From an uncultured Actinotalea sp. (GTDB taxonomy: Bacteria; Actinomycetota; Actinomycetes; Actinomycetales; Cellulomonadaceae): a stretch of DNA of 18,962 nt. Position numbers and translations under genes: made by a program. Below, piece after piece: positions 1 through 6,985 of this stretch. A model generated the notes under the pieces. That model worked only from the letters and a program-made list of their open reading frames with translations. It was not told the DNA's origin and did not search any database. Each line of letters opens with the position of its first letter. Position 1 is the stretch's first letter. The stretch spans positions 1 through 18,962 of the forward strand of contig NZ_CAMPHH010000027.1 in assembly GCF_946885855.1 (NCBI RefSeq), given 5' to 3'.

Positions 1-4
1 CGTC

Positions 5-1495
<1,491 letters not shown>

Positions 1496-1507
1496 GGTCG
1501 GCCGCGG

Positions 1508-2818
1508 TCAGGCCGGCTCGCCCCCGAGCTCAGCGAGCCGCCGGCGCAGGTGGTCCCGCTCGGCGTCGTTGGTGACCTGGGCGAGCGCCCGCGTGAGCTC
1601 CTCGCGGGCCTCCACGAGCGCGCCGGTGCGGGCGAGCAGCTCGCCGCGGACGACGTGGACGCGGTGCGTGCGCGGCGCGGCGTCGAGACCGTCGAGCACC
1701 GCGAGGCCGGCCGCGGCGCCGTCGGCCTCCGCGACGGCGACCGCGCGCGCGAGCCGCACCACGGGCGAGCCGGTCAGCGCCTCGAGTCGGGCGTAGAGGT
1801 TCGCGACGACGTCCCAGCGGGTCTGCTCGGCGCGGGCCGCGCGGGCGTGCTCGGCGGCGACGAGGGCCTGGAGCCGGTACTCCTCGGCCTGCCCCGCCGT
1901 CGGTGGCGTGCGGGCGAGCAGCGCGAGTGCCTCGGCGACCTCGTCGGCGTGCCAGCGCGTGCGGTCCTGGTCGGCGAGCAGCACGAGGCGGCCGTCGTCG
2001 TCGGCGCGGGCGTCGCGCCGCGCGTGCTGCAGCAGCATCAGTGCGAGCAGGGGTGGGACGACGTCGCTGCCCGGTGCGGCAGCGCCGAGCGCCCGGGTCA
2101 GGGCGATGGCGCGTTCGGCCACGTCGACGCGCACGGGGAGCGCGCCGCGGGACGGCTGGTAGCCCGCCGTGAAGAGCAGGTAGAGGACGACGGCGACCGT
2201 CCCCAGCCGGTCGGCGAGCTGCTCCCGTGGTGGCGGTGCGAACGGGATGCCGGCCGCGGCCAGGCGCTTCTTCGCCCGCGTGAGGCGCGCCTGGAGCGTC
2301 GTCTCCTGGACGAGGAGGAGCCGCGCGATCTCCGGCACGTCGAGGCCGACGACGAAGCGCAACGTCAGCGCGACGCGGGCCTCGGGCGCGAGGGCGGGGT
2401 GGCAGCAGGAGAAGAGCAGGCGCAGTGTCTCGTCGGGCAGGTGCGCGCCGTCGTCGTGCGTGCCGGCGGTCGCCGCCTCGCGCCGGAGGCGCTCGTCCAC
2501 GACCATGATCGGCTCCTTGCGCCGGTGCACGGCCTCCGCGCGCAGCGCGTCGAGCACACGCCGGCGCGCCGCGGTGAGCACCCACGCGGCCGGGTTGGTC
2601 GGCACCCCGTCGCGCGGCCACGTGCGGGCCGCCGCGGCGAACCCCTCCGCCACCGCGTCCTCGGCGAGGTCCGGCCGGGCGTACTGGCCGACGACGAGCG
2701 CCACGAGCCGTGACCAGTCCGTGCGCCACAGGCGGTCGACGGCGTCGTCGGCGCGGGCCCGGGCGGCGACGGACCCGCCGCCGCCCGGGGGCCCCGCCGG
2801 GGTCATGTCCTCGCTCAC
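1508..2818 (-). CDS. ECF42-type RNA polymerase sigma factor with DUF6596/TPR C-terminal extension
   Basis: A 436-residue extracytoplasmic-function sigma factor. The sigma-2 region lies at about 30-100 (ARPDLAEDAVAEGFAAAARTW), and sigma-4 at about 128-188 (LPDETLRLLFSCCHPAL, VPEIARLLLVQETTLQARLTRAKKRL). The remaining ~245 residues form the long C-terminal extension of this family, with the hallmark VLYLLFTAGYQPSRG (211-225) followed by a helical TPR-like region. Family knowledge: ECF42 sigma factors lack a classical anti-sigma factor, need the extension for activity, and sit beside DGPF/YCII genes, as here. The GTG start (2818-2816) overlaps the stop of the upstream DGPF gene in a GTGA junction, which implies translational coupling. 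An ATG four codons later is an alternative start. It is the last gene of a three-gene minus-strand operon. Confidence 0.92.
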   Translation of the reverse strand: MSEDMTPAGPPGGGGSVAARARADDAVDRLWRTDWSRLVALVVGQYARPDLAEDAVAEGFAAAARTWPRDGVPTNPAAWVLTAARRRVLDALRAEAVHRRKEPIMVVDERLRREAATAGTHDDGAHLPDETLRLLFSCCHPALAPEARVALTLRFVVGLDVPEIARLLLVQETTLQARLTRAKKRLAAAGIPFAPPPREQLADRLGTVAVVLYLLFTAGYQPSRGALPVRVDVAERAIALTRALGAAAPGSDVVPPLLALMLLQHARRDARADDDGRLVLLADQDRTRWHADEVAEALALLARTPPTAGQAEEYRLQALVAAEHARAARAEQTRWDVVANLYARLEALTGSPVVRLARAVAVAEADGAAAGLAVLDGLDAAPRTHRVHVVRGELLARTGALVEAREELTRALAQVTNDAERDHLRRRLAELGGEPA

Positions 2819-3156
2819 ATCTGCGCGACGGGCCGGATCTCGAGCGTGTACTCCGGCAGGTGACGTACCGCGCCGATGACGGCGTCGAGGTCGGGCAGGT
2901 CGACGACGTAGAAGCCGCCGATCTGCTCCGCGAGCTCCGCGAACGGCCCGTCGGTGATCGTCTCCTGAGTCCCGCGGCGGCGGTACGTCGTCGCCGCCGT
3001 CACCGACCGCAGGGCCTCCCCGGCCTCGACCGTGCCGCCGGCCTCGCGGACCGCGGCGTCGAACGCCTCATGCGCGCGGTAGTACTCCGCCTGCTCCTGC
3101 TCGTCCGCGTTCCGCCACACCTCCTCGTCCTGGGCGATGAGGACGACGAACCTCAC
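2815..3156 (-). CDS. DGPF/YCII-domain protein (ECF42 partner 1)
   Basis: A 113-residue single-domain protein of the YCII-related (DGPF) family, a small ferredoxin-like alpha/beta fold. The N-terminus MRFVVLIAQDEEVW is the first strand, TDGPFAE (68-74) is the family motif, and GGFYVVDLPDLDAVIGAVRHLP (80-101) and YTLEIRPV end the domain. The reading frame runs far upstream, but homology begins only at the GTG at 3156-3154. That GTG overlaps the previous gene's TGA in a GTGA junction, which decides the start. Its own TGA in turn overlaps the sigma factor GTG. The biochemical role of DGPF proteins is not settled. Co-transcription with an ECF42 sigma factor is the known family context, and I infer that it belongs to that sigma factor's target operon. 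Confidence 0.88.
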   Translation of the reverse strand: MRFVVLIAQDEEVWRNADEQEQAEYYRAHEAFDAAVREAGGTVEAGEALRSVTAATTYRRRGTQETITDGPFAELAEQIGGFYVVDLPDLDAVIGAVRHLPEYTLEIRPVAQM

Positions 3157-3560
3157 GAGACCGCTCCGGCCTGCGCGCCGGCCGGCTGCTCCTGGGAGAC
3201 CTCGTCCGAGGCCAGCGGGCGGATCTCCGCCGTGCCCGTGCTCACGAGGAGCGCCACGAGCCGGGTCAGGCCGTCGAGGTCGGCCGTGCGGACGACGTAG
3301 TAGCCGCCTAGCCGCTCGACCAGCTCCGTGTAGGGGCCGTCCGTCACCACGGGGGACCCGTCGGCGGCGGCCCGCACGGAGCGTGCCGTGCGGCTGTGGC
3401 GCAGCTCCGCGCCCCCGGTGATCTCGTGGCCCTCCTCGGCGCAGCGGCGGGAGAACTCGTCGTGCCGGCCGAACTCCTCGGTGCGTTGCTGCTCCGTGGC
3501 CGCCTCCCACACGGCCTCGTCGCCGTACAGCAGGACCACGTACTCCTGGGGTGTACTCAT
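3153..3560 (-). CDS. DGPF/YCII-domain protein (ECF42 partner 2)
   Basis: A 135-residue paralogue of the next gene and first gene of the operon. It shows YVVLLYGDEAVWEAATEQQR at the N-terminus, the motif TDGPYTE (a DGPF variant with Tyr for Phe), and GGYYVVRTADLDGLTRLVALL, ending in EIRPL and a polar tail of about 20 residues. The ATG at 3560-3558 is preceded by a good GGAAGGGAA ribosome site about six bases upstream. The stop overlaps the downstream GTG by four bases. An ECF42-like promoter lies 62 bases upstream. The function is unknown beyond association with the sigma factor. Confidence 0.88.
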   Translation of the reverse strand: MSTPQEYVVLLYGDEAVWEAATEQQRTEEFGRHDEFSRRCAEEGHEITGGAELRHSRTARSVRAAADGSPVVTDGPYTELVERLGGYYVVRTADLDGLTRLVALLVSTGTAEIRPLASDEVSQEQPAGAQAGAVS

Positions 3561-3621
3561 GATCGTTCCCTTCCGGCGCTCCGCGCCCCCGACGACACCC
3601 CTGCGGCGCCGTCACCAGCAT

Positions 3622-3648
3622 GACGCGCGAGGGGTCGCCGGATCGACA
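3622..3648 (-). promoter_or_regulatory. Putative ECF42-dependent promoter of the DGPF-sigma operon
   Basis: Read on the minus strand, TGTCGA (3648-3643) is followed after 17 bases by CGTC (3625-3622), about 60 bases before the ATG of the first DGPF gene. As I recall the published ECF42 work, these sigma factors use a TGTCGA -35 element and a CG(A/T)C-type -10 element upstream of their DGPF genes, so autoregulation is likely. The sequence match is direct. The functional assignment is inference. Confidence 0.55.
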
Positions 3649-3682
3649 GCCGCCCCGGACGGGTGGGCGAGGACGGCCGCGA

Positions 3683-3714
3683 GCGCCCGGCTCGGTCACT
3701 CGGACCCGGGGCGC
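3683..3714 (-). terminator. Possible hairpin terminator after the YdeI-like gene
   Basis: GCGCCCGG (3683-3690) can pair with CCGGGGCGC (3706-3714) with one bulged base, and the interior partly pairs further. It starts 10 bases beyond the YdeI-like stop codon on the minus strand and has no U-rich tail. It could also affect transcripts starting nearby. Confidence 0.3.
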
Positions 3715-3723
3715 GCGGGCGCC

Positions 3724-4371
3724 TCACTCCGGCCGGGCCTTCTGCGGGTACGGCGTCTCGCCACGGGCGAGCATCTCGACGAACTGCCGGATCCGGCGCT
3801 CGCGGGTCTCGGACCGCTTCGCGTCCTGGACGCGGTAGACCAGCGCGTAGCGGTTCGTCGACGTCAGGACGTCGAACCACGCCTGGGCGGCGGGCTCGGC
3901 GGCGATCGCCGCGGCGAGGTCCGCCGGGACGACGGCGGTCGCGGCCCCGCCGTACGCCCGGTCCCACCGGCCGTCCTCCTGCGCCGCGCGCACCTGCGCC
4001 CGCCCCGCCTCGCGCATCCGGCCTTCCCGCTCGAGCCGCTCGACGTGCCCCACGTTGCGGGCGGACCACACGCTGCGACGCCGGCGGGGGGTCATGCGCT
4101 GGTAGCTGGTGCCGGCGTCGCGCGGCCGGCGCTGACCGTCGATCCAGCCGAAGCACAGGGCCTCGTCGAGGGCGTCGTCGTAGGTGAGGGCGGTCGTGGC
4201 GCCGCCCTTCTTGGTGAGGACCAGCCACACGCCCGGTGAGGAGTCGTGGTGCTCCTCGAGCCATGCCCGCCAGGTCCCGGCGTCCGGCAGGAGCAGCTCG
4301 GGCAGGGCGTCCGGCAGCGTGTCGGCCGGTCGGCGGGGCGCGTCGTCGTCGGCGGGATCGCTCGGGGTCAC
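3724..4371 (-). CDS. YdeI/OmpD-associated (OmdA) family protein
   Basis: A 215-residue protein of the YdeI/OmdA family. Visible family features are LLLPDAGTWRAWLEEHH (27-42), GVWLVLTKKGG (47-57), LTYDDALDEALCFGWIDGQ (62-80), and SYQRMTPRRRRSVWSARNVGHVERLEREGRM (89-119). The C-terminal part (LTSTNRYALVYRVQDAKRSETRERRIRQFVEML, about 169-201) is the helical OmdA-like end. Family members have been tied to cell-envelope peptide resistance, but the molecular function is unknown. The GTG at 4371-4369 overlaps the stop of the upstream HATPase gene in a GTGA junction, so I chose that start and infer co-transcription. The first ~25 residues are acidic and proline-rich and may be disordered. Confidence 0.85.
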   Translation of the reverse strand: MTPSDPADDDAPRRPADTLPDALPELLLPDAGTWRAWLEEHHDSSPGVWLVLTKKGGATTALTYDDALDEALCFGWIDGQRRPRDAGTSYQRMTPRRRRSVWSARNVGHVERLEREGRMREAGRAQVRAAQEDGRWDRAYGGAATAVVPADLAAAIAAEPAAQAWFDVLTSTNRYALVYRVQDAKRSETRERRIRQFVEMLARGETPYPQKARPE

Positions 4372-4838
4372 GCGCTCATCGTGCACGGCACCACCGACGC
4401 GGTCGCCCGCGGCACGGTGAACCACACGCACGTGCCGCCCGAGGGGTGGTGCTCGACGCCCCAGTCCTCGGACAGCGCGGCCACGAGCATCATGCCCCGG
4501 CCGGTGACCTCGTCGTCGGCGGGCAGGCGGGGGGCGGGCACGCCGTCGCCCGCGTCGGTGACGGCGACGCGCACGGTGGTGTCGCCGCGCACGACGCTGA
4601 CGACGACCTCGCCCCGACCGTGGCGGACCGCGTTCGTGATGACCTCGCTGGACAGGAGCTCGAGCACCGCCGCGGCGTCGGCGTCGGTGAGACCGCCGGC
4701 GGAGGCCTGCGCCACGGTCCAGCGGCGGGCGGGAGCGACCTGGTCGGGGTCCGGCGCGAGACGGCGCCGGACGACGTCGACCGGGAGCAGGGGCAGGAAG
4801 CGCCGCGTCGACGCGCCCTCCGCCGTGCTGCTGACCAT
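4368..4838 (-). CDS. HATPase-fold, anti-sigma-like (RsbW/SpoIIAB type) protein
   Basis: A 156-residue GHKL ATP-binding domain alone, with no sensor or phosphoacceptor region. The N-box is ELLSSEVITNAVRH (60-73, with E65 and N69), the G1 box is DAGDG (95-99), and the G2-like GRGMMLVAALSEDWGVE spans 113-129. GGTCVWFTVP (134-143) closes the domain. Family knowledge: such stand-alone HATPases in actinobacteria act as serine kinases or anti-sigma factors in partner-switching systems. No anti-anti-sigma gene is visible here, so the partner is unknown. The ATG at 4838 has a GGGAGG ribosome site. The gene overlaps the YdeI-like gene by four bases. Upstream lies the two-box motif also found before the GGDEF-like gene at 17305. 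Confidence 0.85.
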   Translation of the reverse strand: MVSSTAEGASTRRFLPLLPVDVVRRRLAPDPDQVAPARRWTVAQASAGGLTDADAAAVLELLSSEVITNAVRHGRGEVVVSVVRGDTTVRVAVTDAGDGVPAPRLPADDEVTGRGMMLVAALSEDWGVEHHPSGGTCVWFTVPRATASVVPCTMSA

Positions 4839-4879
4839 CTCGGCCTCCCGGGTGCGCAGGGTCCGACGGCCCTGTCACA

Positions 4880-4919
4880 GGATGAGAGCGGCGGTCAGCC
4901 GGCTCATGACGCGACTTCG
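4880..4919 (-). promoter_or_regulatory. Two-box promoter-like motif, copy 1
   Basis: On the minus strand, CGAAGTCGCGTCATGA (4919-4904), 12 unconserved bases, then CCGCTCTCATCC (4891-4880). All 28 box bases and the spacing are identical to 17348-17309. The downstream edge is 41 bases before the HATPase ATG. The distal box may hold a -10 element and the other an activator site or -35. I do not recognise the cognate sigma factor. Confidence 0.6.
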
Positions 4920-5077
4920 CCTCCCGACTTCCGTCCGCTCGCAGTCCGGGTTCGCCGTCCCGCCGCCGGTGGGTGGCGTGCGAGGGTGCTGCGGAGAGGC
5001 TGGGGGTCCGGGGTCCCGCAGGTGCTGCTCGTCGCGGCGGTGCAGGAGGTGAGGCCCCGCCCGCCGCCGCAGGTCGG

Positions 5078-5083
5078 TACCGT
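5078..5083 (+). promoter_or_regulatory. -10-like element placed for a leaderless mRNA
   Basis: TACCGT (TANNNT type) ends six bases before the GTG at 5090, which would put transcription start at or next to the start codon. No clear -35 hexamer is seen upstream. The strong Shine-Dalgarno-like AGGAGGTGAG at 5044-5053 is about 37 bases too far upstream to serve this start. Confidence 0.4.
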
Positions 5084-5089
5084 GCTGCG

Positions 5090-5671
5090 GTGAGGCGCGC
5101 CGGGGGGCTCCAGGTCGGGATCGTCGCCGCGCTCGCCGGTGTCACCCTGGGTGCGTGCACCGCCCCCGCCTCCCGCGACGCCGTCGCCGCCCGTGCGGAG
5201 CCGGCCGGGATCGCCCCGGAGCTCGTCCTGGTCACGACGGTCGACGGGTTCGACCTCATGACGCAGTCCGTCGGCGTCATGGGCACCGACGGCATGTCGG
5301 CGGTCTACCGGCGGCACGGCGACGGCGCCACGGTGCTGCTCACGACGGCGCGCGAGGCCACCCCCGGCGTCGCCCGCTGCGCCGCCGTGAGGGAGCCGGC
5401 GGGCGCCGCGGAGACCCGGGAGGCGGCGGTCGTCGGGCCGGTCCTGCGGTGTTTCGTCGAGCGCGAGGGCGGGGCCGTCGTGCAGCTGGACGGCGACGGG
5501 GTGGACGCCGCCACGCTCAAGGCCGCCGGTGAGGCCGTGCGCGTCCCGACGCCGGCCGAGCTCGGGGCCCTGTTCGCCGAGGTGCCGCCGGTGCCGCACT
5601 CCCCGGTCGAGCGCGGCGACCTCCCGCCGGGCGACGGCGCCCCGGACGACGAGCCGGGCGCGGGCGGCTGA
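5090..5671 (+). CDS. Probable lipoprotein of unknown function
   Basis: A 193-residue product, not recognised. The N-terminus is a lipoprotein signal: MRR, then a hydrophobic core VGIVAALAGVTL, then the lipobox LGAC with C23 as the predicted lipidated residue. The mature part is alanine-rich, with two further cysteines (in ARCAAV and LRCFVE) that might form a disulphide outside the membrane, and ends in an acidic, proline/glycine-rich tail (DGAPDDEPGAGG). The frame is open upstream to 4973, but the signal peptide and the -10-like TACCGT favour the GTG at 5090. It is not clearly linked to the divergent HATPase gene. A 72-bp repeat element begins 37 bases after its stop and may end its transcript. 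Confidence 0.7.
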   Translation: MRRAGGLQVGIVAALAGVTLGACTAPASRDAVAARAEPAGIAPELVLVTTVDGFDLMTQSVGVMGTDGMSAVYRRHGDGATVLLTTAREATPGVARCAAVREPAGAAETREAAVVGPVLRCFVEREGGAVVQLDGDGVDAATLKAAGEAVRVPTPAELGALFAEVPPVPHSPVERGDLPPGDGAPDDEPGAGG

Positions 5672-5707
5672 GCGGGGCTCTCGCCCCTCGCACCGACCCA
5701 GCCTGCT

Positions 5708-5779
5708 GTCGAGTCCGCCGGTGGTCGTCGACTCCGCCGGAAGAACCCGGCGCGGTCGACGCGATCCGGCGGACTCGTC
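5708..5779. repeat. 72-bp four-unit inverted repeat element, copy A
   Basis: Forward units GTCGAGTCCGCCGG (5708-5721) and GTCGACTCCGCCGG (5727-5740) are followed by inverted units CCGGCGCGGTCGAC (5747-5760) and CCGGCGGACTCGTC (5766-5779). Unit starts are 19, 20 and 19 bases apart, as in copies B, C and D. The whole can fold into one long hairpin with internal loops. It lies between the lipoprotein stop and the AbiEi-like gene. The rest of 5672-5901 shows nothing I can name. Confidence 0.85.
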
Positions 5780-5901
5780 CAGCGTGGCAAGAGGCGCGGG
5801 ACCCGGCGGGGAGGGCGGCGCCTGTGGATGGAGGAGACGCTGCGGGCGTCGCCTGTTGACGGCGCACGCCCTCGCCTGCGTGGGGGCGCGATGCTCCGCG
5901 C

Positions 5902-6858
5902 ATGCCCCGACGTCCCGGAGCCGCACGCCAGCCGGCCTTCCCAGCGGTCCCCGCTCTCCACCTGGCGGCCGAGCACCCGCCGCCGGTCGTCGTCCGCGCA
6001 GTGCGGGAGGGGAGGTGGACCCGGGTGGGCCGCGGCGCCTACGTCAGCACGGCCGCGGCGGGGCTCGACCGCTACGCCGCCCGGGCACGTCTCGACCTGG
6101 CGGCGATCGCCGCCGTCGGGCGGCGTCTGACCCCCGCGCACACGCTCAGCCACGCGTCGGCGGCCCTGGTGTGGGGGCTCCCTCTGCTCACGCCACCTGC
6201 CCAGGTCCACGTGACGCAGCCCTGGAGCGGCAACAGCGAGACGTCGCCGGCGGTCGCGCGGCACACGAACCCGCTCTCCCCGGAGGAGCGGACCGAGCGG
6301 CTGGGCCTCACGGTCACGACCCTCGAGCGCACCGCCGTCGACTGCGCCATGACCCTCGGTCCGGCCGGCGGCCTCGTCGTCGTCGACGCCGCTCTGCACC
6401 GGGGTGCGGACCGAGACCTGTGCGCCGAGCTGCTGGCCAGGCGCGGTCGGGCACGGGGCGTACGGATCGCCCGCGCGGTGCTCGCGGTCGCCGACGACGG
6501 GGCGGAGTCGCCCGGGGAGTCGCTCGTGCGGTTGGAGGTCGTGCGGCTGGGCGTCGTGCCGCCGGGGACGCAGGTGCGCGTGGAGACGGACGACGGGCCG
6601 TTCTGGGCAGACCTGGGCTGGCCGCAGTGGCGGGTGCTGGGCGAGTACGACGGCGTCGCGAAGTACACCGCCACCGGCACGGCGGTCGATGCGGTGCTGA
6701 GGGAGAAGCGGCGGGAGGAGGCGATCGCGGAGGCGGGGTTCAGGGTGCTGCGTCTGACGAGGGCCGACGTCGCCGAGCCCTCGCGCTTGGCGGCTCGACT
6801 GCGTCGCACCCTCCCGCCGGAGGCCTTCGGCCACCCGGTGGACCCCTACCTCCGCTGA
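5902..6858 (+). CDS. Orphan AbiEi-like / DUF559-domain protein
   Basis: A 318-residue protein with an N-terminal winged-helix-like part (VVVRAVREGRWTRVGRGAYV, 29-48), the hallmark of AbiEi-type antitoxin domain proteins. The middle is SHASAALVWGLPLL...VHVT (83-105), and LTVTTLERTAVDCAM (136-150) follows. The C-terminus resembles the Vsr-like nuclease fold of DUF559 proteins: SPGES (203-207), ADLGWPQWRVLGEYDG (236-251), then EEAIAEAGFRVLRLTRADV (272-290). Acidic residues E206, D237 and E248 are candidates for a PD-(D/E)xK-type site. No AbiEii nucleotidyltransferase toxin is adjacent. Such orphans are common in high-GC actinobacteria and their role is unclear. The ATG at 5902 has no good ribosome site. 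A weak -10-like GATGCT six bases before it may mean a leaderless transcript. Elements A and B bracket the gene. Confidence 0.75.
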   Translation: MPRRPGAARQPAFPAVPALHLAAEHPPPVVVRAVREGRWTRVGRGAYVSTAAAGLDRYAARARLDLAAIAAVGRRLTPAHTLSHASAALVWGLPLLTPPAQVHVTQPWSGNSETSPAVARHTNPLSPEERTERLGLTVTTLERTAVDCAMTLGPAGGLVVVDAALHRGADRDLCAELLARRGRARGVRIARAVLAVADDGAESPGESLVRLEVVRLGVVPPGTQVRVETDDGPFWADLGWPQWRVLGEYDGVAKYTATGTAVDAVLREKRREEAIAEAGFRVLRLTRADVAEPSRLAARLRRTLPPEAFGHPVDPYLR

Positions 6859-6888
6859 CGCCGAGCATCGTCGCCGGTCGCCCGGGGC

Positions 6889-6960
6889 GTCGACTCCGCC
6901 GGTTCCCGTCGAGTCCGCCGCTGGCGATCGGCGGAGTCGATGGCTTCCGGCGGACTCGAC
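6889..6960. repeat. 72-bp four-unit inverted repeat element, copy B (convergent gap)
   Basis: Units GTCGACTCCGCCGG (6889-6902), GTCGAGTCCGCCGC (6908-6921), TCGGCGGAGTCGAT (6928-6941) and CCGGCGGACTCGAC (6947-6960), with starts 19/20/19 apart. It fills most of the gap between two convergent stops, 31 bases after the AbiEi-like stop and 26 bases after the M20 peptidase stop. A bidirectional transcription end or mRNA 3' stabiliser is the simplest inferred role. Confidence 0.85.
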
Positions 6961-6985
6961 GGGAGGGGCGCGGCGGGGCCCCTGG

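Noticed and set aside
5044..5053. AGGAGGTGAG as the ribosome site of a gene starting just after it
   Set aside because: No start codon lies 4-12 bases downstream in any frame with a plausible product. The nearest supported start is the GTG at 5090.
5828..6130. A short plus-strand frame beginning ATGGAGGAGACG before the AbiEi-like gene
   Set aside because: It overlaps the AbiEi-like gene in another frame for most of its length and its translation shows no motif. The frame at 5902 has family features.
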